Shown here: positions 1 through 4,425 of the stretch, piece after piece
Layout: the number at the start of each line of letters is the position of its first letter
Numbering within the stretch: position 1 is the stretch's first letter
NCBI GenBank assembly: GCA_903839965.1
Contig: CAIMEK010000571.1
Location: forward strand, 1 to 12,011
Reading direction: 5' to 3'
Length of the DNA stretch: 12,011 nt
Source of the DNA: an uncultured Acetobacteraceae bacterium
GTDB taxonomy: Bacteria; Pseudomonadota; Alphaproteobacteria; Acetobacterales; Acetobacteraceae
Translations under genes and position numbers: made by a program
Notes under the pieces: generated by a model
Database searches by the model: none
What the model was told of the DNA's origin: nothing
What the model saw: the letters and a program-made list of their open reading frames with translations, nothing else

Positions 1-1
1 C

Positions 2-379
2 GCCGCGCGGGTGGCCGGGCCGGCCGGCACCGCGGCGCTGCGCGACGTCCTGGAGGCCGGTGCGAAGGCCGCCGGCGCGCTGCCGCTGGGCGCCGGGGCC
101 CCGCGCCTGCCCAACACCACCTGCCTCGCCCTGCCCGGGGCGAGTGCTCAGACCCAGGTGATCGCGCTCGACCTCGCCGGCGTGCAGGTTTCCGCCGGGG
201 CGGCGTGCAGCGCCGGCAAGGTCTCCCGCAGCCATGTGCTGGACGCCATGGGCGCGGGCCCACTGGCGGGCGAGGCGATCCGGGTGTCGCTGCCCTGGTG
301 CGCCGGCCCCGCCGATGTGGACGCATTCCTGCACGCCTACCGGGCGATGGCGCAGCGGCTTTCACGACGCGCGGCGTGA
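2..379 (+). CDS. Cysteine desulfurase (NifS/IscS-type), C-terminal part, cut by window edge
   Basis: This is the C-terminal third of a PLP-dependent cysteine desulfurase, an enzyme that removes sulfur from L-cysteine as an enzyme-bound persulfide. The frame is open to the left edge, so the true start lies outside the window; the stop is TGA at 377-379. The diagnostic part is the stretch reading VSAGAACSAGKVSRSHVL, with the persulfide cysteine codon at 206-208, followed by the conserved 'AIRVSLPW' strand. The usual end of that strand in the family is SLGRFT or SLGW, so the Pro-Trp ending is slightly unusual. The PLP lysine would lie upstream and cannot be seen. A complete paralogue starts 15 bp after the stop, and the two probably share an operon. 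Such desulfurase pairs are, from memory, common in this part of the Alphaproteobacteria. The family call is firm; the division of labour between the two copies is unknown. Confidence 0.88.
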   Translation, partial: AARVAGPAGTAALRDVLEAGAKAAGALPLGAGAPRLPNTTCLALPGASAQTQVIALDLAGVQVSAGAACSAGKVSRSHVLDAMGAGPLAGEAIRVSLPWCAGPADVDAFLHAYRAMAQRLSRRAA

Positions 380-394
380 GCCTACATCGCCGTC

Positions 395-1585
395 ATGCCC
401 TCGCATCCCAACCGTCCAGTCTACCTCGACAACCAGGCGACCACGCCATGCGATCCGCGCGTGCTGCGGGTGATGCAGCCGTTCTTCACCGAACAGTTCG
501 GCAACCCGCATAGCGTCGAGCACGTCATGGGCCGCACCGCCGAGGCGGCGGTGGAACAGGCCCGGGCGCACCTGGCGGCGCTGATCGGCGCGGCGCCGCG
601 CGAGCTGGTGTTCACCTCCGGCGCCACCGAAAGCAACAACATCGCCATCAAGGGCGCCGCCCGCCACGCTGCCGCCGCCGGTGACGCGCGGCGCCGGGTG
701 GTGACGGTGGCGACCGAGCACAAATGCGTCCTCGAGTCGGTGGCCGACCTGGCCGCCGAAGGCTTCGAGCCGGTGGTGCTGCCGGTGCGTCCCGACGGGC
801 TGCTCGATGCGGACGTGCTGGCCGAGGCGCTGGCCGTGCCGACGCTGCTGGTCAGCGTGATGGCGGTGAACAACGAAATCGGCGTGGTGCAGGACCTAGC
901 CGCCCTGGCGGCGGTGGCGAAACGCGCCGGCGCGCTGTTCCATACCGACGCGGCCCAGGGGGTCGGCAAGGTCCCGCTCGACGTGGCCGCCATGGGCATC
1001 GACCTGATGTCGATCAGCGGCCACAAAATCTACGGCCCGAAAGGCGTGGGCGCGCTCTACGTACGCCGGCGGCCGCGGGTGCGGCTGGCGCCGCTGTTCT
1101 CCGGCGGTGGGCAGGAGCGCGGCCTGCGCTCCGGCACCCTGCCGGCGCCGCTGATCGTCGGGCTCGGCGAGGCCGCGCGCCTGGCGCAGGCCGAAATGGC
1201 CGCGGAAGCCCCCGCGCTGGCGGCGCTGCGCGACCGGCTGGCGGACCGTCTGCAGACCCTGGTACCCGGGCTCGCGGTGAACGGCAGCCGCTCCGCGCGC
1301 GTCGCCGGCAACCTGAACCTGACTTTCCCCGCCGCCACCGCCGCCGACCTGATGGCGGCCGTACCCGACCTCTGCGTCTCGACCGGCTCGGCCTGCTCGT
1401 CGGCCGAGGTGGAACCGTCCTACGTGCTGCGCGCCCTCGGCCTGTCCGCCGCCGCCGCGGCGCGCACCTTGCGGATCGGCATCGGACGCTTTACCTCCGC
1501 GGCCGATATCGACTTCGCCGCGACGGCCCTGGCCGAAGCACACGCGAAACTGGCAAACGCGACAGATCGAGGCCCCCCCGTCTGA
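395..1585 (+). CDS. iscS: Cysteine desulfurase, IscS/NifS family
   Basis: A complete 396-residue PLP enzyme that converts L-cysteine to alanine and passes persulfide sulfur to Fe-S assembly or tRNA thiolation; it should be cytosolic. The N-terminus reads VYLDNQATTPCDP, the usual opening of class V desulfurases. The motif TSGATESNN is at residues 74-82. The PLP lysine is K211 in SISGHKIYGPKGVG, after H210. The persulfide cysteine is C334 in STGSACSSAEVEPSYVL, and the protein ends in the 'LRIGIGRFTS' strand. The length is close to E. coli IscS (404). I chose the ATG at 395 because it gives the canonical N-terminus; no clear Shine-Dalgarno precedes it, so translation may be coupled to the gene ending 15 bp upstream. 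The ferredoxin start overlaps its stop (TGATG). The neighbours, a ferredoxin and MnmA, suggest sulfur supply for 2-thiouridine. The symbol follows family resemblance; no iscU or iscA is present to confirm a full ISC system. Confidence 0.93.
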   Translation: MPSHPNRPVYLDNQATTPCDPRVLRVMQPFFTEQFGNPHSVEHVMGRTAEAAVEQARAHLAALIGAAPRELVFTSGATESNNIAIKGAARHAAAAGDARRRVVTVATEHKCVLESVADLAAEGFEPVVLPVRPDGLLDADVLAEALAVPTLLVSVMAVNNEIGVVQDLAALAAVAKRAGALFHTDAAQGVGKVPLDVAAMGIDLMSISGHKIYGPKGVGALYVRRRPRVRLAPLFSGGGQERGLRSGTLPAPLIVGLGEAARLAQAEMAAEAPALAALRDRLADRLQTLVPGLAVNGSRSARVAGNLNLTFPAATAADLMAAVPDLCVSTGSACSSAEVEPSYVLRALGLSAAAAARTLRIGIGRFTSAADIDFAATALAEAHAKLANATDRGPPV

Positions 1586-1917
1586 TGCCCAGCATGACTT
1601 TCATCGAGCGCGACGGCACGACACGCGTCGTCGACGCCCCGCTCGGCCTCTCCGTGCTCGAAATTGCGCACAAGCACGGCGTGGACATCGAAGGCGCCTG
1701 CGAAGGCTCGCTGGCCTGCTCGACCTGCCACGTGATCGTCGATCCGGCCTGGTCCGGCAAACTGGCGAAAGCGACCGAGGACGAGGAAGACATGCTCGAC
1801 CTCGCGTTCGGACTGGAAAAGACCTCGCGCCTGGGATGCCAGATCGTGATGACCGAGGCCCTCGATGGGCTGGTCGTGAAACTGCCGGCGGCGACGCGGA
1901 ATTTGCTGAACGAGTAA
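1585..1917 (+). CDS. fdx: 2Fe-2S ferredoxin, adrenodoxin/Isc type
   Basis: A 110-residue ferredoxin of the adrenodoxin/Isc type, which carries single electrons in Fe-S cluster assembly. The four cluster ligands are visible as C39, C45, C48 and C85 in the pattern C-x5-C-x2-C-x36-C (CEGSLACSTC, then RLGCQIV). The acidic patch EDEEDMLD at 65-72 matches the partner-binding region of the adrenodoxin family. The ATG at 1585 shares one base with the desulfurase stop, the usual sign of translational coupling; a second ATG at 1594 would shorten the protein by three residues and cannot be excluded. The length is typical. In ISC systems this ferredoxin reduces the scaffold or the desulfurase complex; no scaffold gene is nearby, so its partner here is inferred. 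A strong hairpin follows directly after the stop. Confidence 0.93.
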   Translation: MPSMTFIERDGTTRVVDAPLGLSVLEIAHKHGVDIEGACEGSLACSTCHVIVDPAWSGKLAKATEDEEDMLDLAFGLEKTSRLGCQIVMTEALDGLVVKLPAATRNLLNE

Positions 1918-1920
1918 GGT

Positions 1921-1949
1921 AGAAGGCGAGGGTAGAGCCCTCGCCTTCT
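1921..1949 (+). terminator. Perfect 12-bp hairpin after fdx, possible terminator or attenuator
   Basis: The arms are AGAAGGCGAGGG (1921-1932) and CCCTCGCCTTCT (1938-1949), perfectly complementary, with a 5-base loop TAGAG. The structure starts 3 bp after the ferredoxin stop. The downstream tract is weak (GGCTTTA), so intrinsic termination may be partial. mnmA starts 19 bp further on. The hairpin may set the level of mnmA relative to the upstream genes, or act as an RNA-stability element. The structure is certain; its role is inferred. Confidence 0.6.
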
Positions 1950-1968
1950 GGCTTTATGGGAACACCGA

Positions 1969-3042
1969 ATGCGTGTGTTGGTCGCGATGTCGGGCGGGGT
2001 GGACAGCAGCGCGGTGGCGGGGTTGTTGGTCGAGGCCGGGCATGAGGTCATCGGCGTTACGTTGCAGCTTTACGACCATGGCCTGGCGATGGGTCGCAAG
2101 GGCGCGTGCTGCGCGGGGCAGGACATCCACGATGCGCGACGGGTGGCCGACCGTTTGGGCATTGCGCATTACGTCATCGATGCCGAGGCGCGGTTCCGTG
2201 CTGCGGTGATTGCCGATTTCGCCGACACCTATGCGCGCGGGGAGACGCCGGTACCGTGCGTGCGCTGCAACCAGACGGTGAAGTTCACCGACCTGGTGGC
2301 GCTGGCCGATGATTTGGGGGCCGAGCGGCTGGCGACCGGGCATTATGTGCGTCGGGTGGATGGGCCGGGGGGTGCGGAGTTGCATCGGGCGGTCGATCCG
2401 GGGCGCGACCAGAGTTGGTTCCTGTTCGCCACCACGCGCGCGCAGTTGGAGCGGTCGTTGTTTCCGTTGGGCGGCATGGTGGACAAGGCGGCGGTGCGGG
2501 CGGTGGCGGCGCGGCTGGGATTGCCGGTGGCGTCCAAGCCGGACAGCCAGGACATCTGCTTCGTGCCGCAGGGCGACTATGCCGACGTGGTGGCGCGGTT
2601 GCGTCCGGACGCTGTGGAGCCGGGCGAGATCGTCACCGCGGAGGGCGAGGTGGTCGGCCGGCATGCGGGCATCGCGCGCTACACGGTGGGCCAGGGCAAG
2701 CGGCTGGGTGCGGCGGGGCAGGGCGGCGGGGTGCGGCGCGTGGTGGTGGCGTTGGACGGGGCGCGGCGGCGTGTGGTGGTGGGGCCGGCGGGCGGCGGGA
2801 CGCATCGGCTGCGGTTGCGCGAGGTGAACTGGCTGGGGGAGCGGCGGGCGTTGCCAGGCCAGGTGAAGTTGCGCGCGCGCGACGAGTTGCGGGCGGCGGA
2901 GGTGGTGCCGACGGCTGACGGCGCCGAGGTGCGGCTGGAGGCTCCGGCGTTGCCGGCGCCCGGGCAGGCCTGTGTGTTCTACGACGGCACGCGGGTGGTG
3001 GGGGGCGGTTTCATCCGGCCGGCGGTGCCGGATGGCGATTGA
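1969..3042 (+). CDS. mnmA: tRNA-specific 2-thiouridylase MnmA
   Basis: A 357-residue cytosolic enzyme that adenylates and thiolates U34 in the wobble position of tRNA-Lys, -Glu and -Gln, using persulfide sulfur that starts from a cysteine desulfurase. The N-terminus MRVLVAMSGGVDSS carries the ATP-binding PP-loop at residues 8-14. The first catalytic cysteine is C100 in PCVRCNQTVKF and the second is C197 in DSQDICFVPQGDY, corresponding to Cys102 and Cys199 of the E. coli enzyme. The C-terminal part shows the expected beta-barrel motifs, such as YTVGQGKRLG and CVFYDG. The ATG at 1969 gives the canonical start; only a weak GGGA lies upstream. Placement after desulfurases and a ferredoxin fits its sulfur need. 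The coding strand is oddly G-rich, with many TTG and GTG codons where iscS uses CTG, CTC and GTC. A 283-codon open frame on the opposite strand (1954-2805) is a by-product of this bias. Confidence 0.96.
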   Translation: MRVLVAMSGGVDSSAVAGLLVEAGHEVIGVTLQLYDHGLAMGRKGACCAGQDIHDARRVADRLGIAHYVIDAEARFRAAVIADFADTYARGETPVPCVRCNQTVKFTDLVALADDLGAERLATGHYVRRVDGPGGAELHRAVDPGRDQSWFLFATTRAQLERSLFPLGGMVDKAAVRAVAARLGLPVASKPDSQDICFVPQGDYADVVARLRPDAVEPGEIVTAEGEVVGRHAGIARYTVGQGKRLGAAGQGGGVRRVVVALDGARRRVVVGPAGGGTHRLRLREVNWLGERRALPGQVKLRARDELRAAEVVPTADGAEVRLEAPALPAPGQACVFYDGTRVVGGGFIRPAVPDGD

Positions 3043-3088
3043 CGGCGGCGGGAGGGAAGCGGTATTCCCCGCGCCTCCGCGGTGGGAT

Positions 3089-3163
3089 GGCGGCGTAGCT
3101 CAGCGGTAGAGCAGGGGAATCATAATCCCTTGGTCGGTGGTTCAAATCCGCCCGCCGCTACCA
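3089..3163 (+). tRNA. tRNA-Met (anticodon CAT)
   Basis: A full cloverleaf folds by hand. The acceptor stem GGCGGCG pairs with CGCCGCT (one G-U pair). The D stem is GCTC/GAGC with a 7-base loop. The anticodon stem is GGGGA/TCCCT, with loop ATCATAA and anticodon CAT at 3121-3123. The variable loop has 5 bases. The T stem is GGTGG/CCGCC with loop TTCAAAT. The discriminator is A and the CCA is encoded. It lacks initiator features (no C1-A72 mismatch, no triple G-C at the anticodon-stem end). Elongator tRNA-Met is therefore the best call. A CAT anticodon can also be tRNA-Ile2 after lysidine modification, and the arm sequences do not fully exclude that. Confidence 0.93.
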
Positions 3164-3522
3164 TCCTTCCCAATGAATCCAAGCGCTTATCGGCCCTTTG
3201 CTCCGCTGGAGCTATGGCTGCAAGCCAGCACAGCGCTGGCACGGCTTCCGGCCGGTCACGCATTTTCAACGGCTTAGCGTTAAGCTGGAGCCCGCGCTAG
3301 CACACTCGCCAGCACAGGGAGCCAGTTCGTGACGGGTAGTGCACTACGGCAGCAGGGCAACCAACCGTTGCGCTACGCCTATGGCTCCGCGCCCCGGCCT
3401 CTGAATCCACCGATCCTCTGCGTCTGTCAGATCACGTCAAGACTTCCACAAATAACCGAACCGACTTTGACTCCCGCCCCCAAGCTCCAGCCTACGATTT
3501 GGGCCGCTGCCATGGGGGGTTA
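3164..3522. other. Non-coding stretch between tRNA-Met and the HXXEE gene
   Basis: I see no supportable gene here. Short open frames exist on the + strand but have no ribosome-binding site and no recognisable motif. A 6-bp hairpin (GCCAGC 3224-3229 / GCTGGC 3235-3240) lies about 60 bp past the tRNA but has no T tract. A perfect 12-bp palindrome sits at 3336-3347. Base composition falls below that of the flanking operon from about this point. The stretch could be worn remnants of earlier sequence, but I cannot name any. Confidence 0.5.
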
Positions 3523-4140
3523 TCAGGCCAGCGGCTGTGATGCGCCCTGTCCACGGTGAAAGCGTGCCAACCGCCGTTTCGTCTTGATCGCCAGCGCTGC
3601 AGCGACTCCCGCGCCGAGTAGGGCCGAGAGAAGCCAGTTCTGCCAGCTGAAGAAATCCGCCGCGCAAAGCAGTGTCCAGGTGCTGTAGGGCACCAGAAGG
3701 AAAGAGTTGGTGACCAACCCGGGTGTGTAGGAAAGTTTCTCACCCTGGAACAACATGGTATGTGTCACGTTGTTGATAAGCAGCTCGAACCAGATCATGG
3801 AAACGCCAACCCACGGGGCAATCGGCGCCAGGATCGCCCCCAGGATGATCAGGGGCCAGGCAATGACGATGTTGACCTGAAAGACGTATCCCTCATCCAG
3901 GGGAAAGTCGGGATCGCTCTCCGAGGCGAGGGGCGACTTCAGGTTGATGTATTCTTTGAAATTGAGGGGGGAAAGGACATACTCTTCCGCCTCGTGGAAC
4001 ATCAACAGCGGCAAATGAAGCCACAGGAGCCATTGGAAGGGACTCAGGGTGGGCTTGAACCATATTAGGACAACCACGAACATAGGCGCCAACAACAAGG
4101 TCGCGCTCTGCCAGACCCGGTTTATTCTGCGGAAGTTCAT
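3523..4140 (-). CDS. HXXEE domain membrane protein
   Basis: A 205-residue integral membrane protein with the HXXEE signature H49-E-A-E-E53 in 'LLMFHEAEEYVLSP'. Further family-like conserved positions are N123-N124 with H127 and the Y138-T-P-G141 turn. Hydrophobic stretches at about 12-28, 36-48, 90-118, 143-160 and 168-188 suggest four to five membrane helices. The spaced His/Glu residues look like metal ligands, but no biochemical function is established for the family as far as I know, so none is given. The start ATG (4138-4140) has a good GGGAGG ribosome-binding site 5 bases upstream (4146-4151 read on the minus strand). The gene stands alone between tRNA-Met and a divergent pseudogene, has lower GC and less biased codons than its neighbours, and so may be acquired. 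A possible FNR/FixK-type box lies upstream. The family call is good; the role is unknown. Confidence 0.85.
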   Translation of the reverse strand: MNFRRINRVWQSATLLLAPMFVVVLIWFKPTLSPFQWLLWLHLPLLMFHEAEEYVLSPLNFKEYINLKSPLASESDPDFPLDEGYVFQVNIVIAWPLIILGAILAPIAPWVGVSMIWFELLINNVTHTMLFQGEKLSYTPGLVTNSFLLVPYSTWTLLCAADFFSWQNWLLSALLGAGVAAALAIKTKRRLARFHRGQGASQPLA

Positions 4141-4203
4141 GGTTGCCTCCCGGCCGCCTGCATTTCCTGCGGCTTTGGTGGTTCCCTCTGGTTTACTGGG
4201 TCA

Positions 4204-4217
4204 TTGATCCTGGTCAA
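4204..4217. promoter_or_regulatory. Candidate FNR/FixK-type box upstream of the HXXEE gene
   Basis: The sequence TTGATCCTGGTCAA matches the FNR/CRP-superfamily consensus TTGAT-N4-ATCAA at 9 of 10 positions. Its centre is 70 bp upstream of the HXXEE start codon. Read on the minus strand it is TTGACCAGGATCAA, whose TTGACC could also serve as a -35 element, with a weak TAAACC 16 bases further on. If real, it would link this gene to oxygen, redox or nitric-oxide sensing. A single site found by eye can occur by chance, and no regulator gene is in view. Confidence 0.35.
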
Positions 4218-4425
4218 GAGCGGATAGTGGCGCAAAGCGGGCAACCGCTGCCGGCACCATCGCCGCAGACCGGTAGCCACATCGAGCTGTTGTTCCCTGA
4301 CTGGTCTCTAAGCACGACGGACATCCGCTAGCGAGCTTGCTGAACGTGCAGACACCACGCGTTTGCAGACGCGGCTTGCAACGGTTACGTCCGCGCGCTG
4401 ACTTCCGCCTTCGGACTGGACCTCC

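Noticed and set aside
1954..2805. 283-codon minus-strand open frame over mnmA
   Set aside because: Arg/His/Pro-rich antisense frame with no motif; explained by the G-rich codon use of mnmA.
3136..3163. 3' end of tRNA-Met as an attachment site for an integrated element
   Set aside because: I found no second copy of the tRNA 3' end downstream in the window and no integrase, so only the compositional hint remains.
3082..3300. Short + strand open frame running through the tRNA
   Set aside because: Its first half is the translated tRNA-Met, a frequent false gene; no ribosome-binding site or protein motif.
4143..4331. 62-codon + strand open frame just upstream of the Hint pseudogene
   Set aside because: It overlaps the HXXEE upstream region, has no ribosome-binding site and no recognisable motif.
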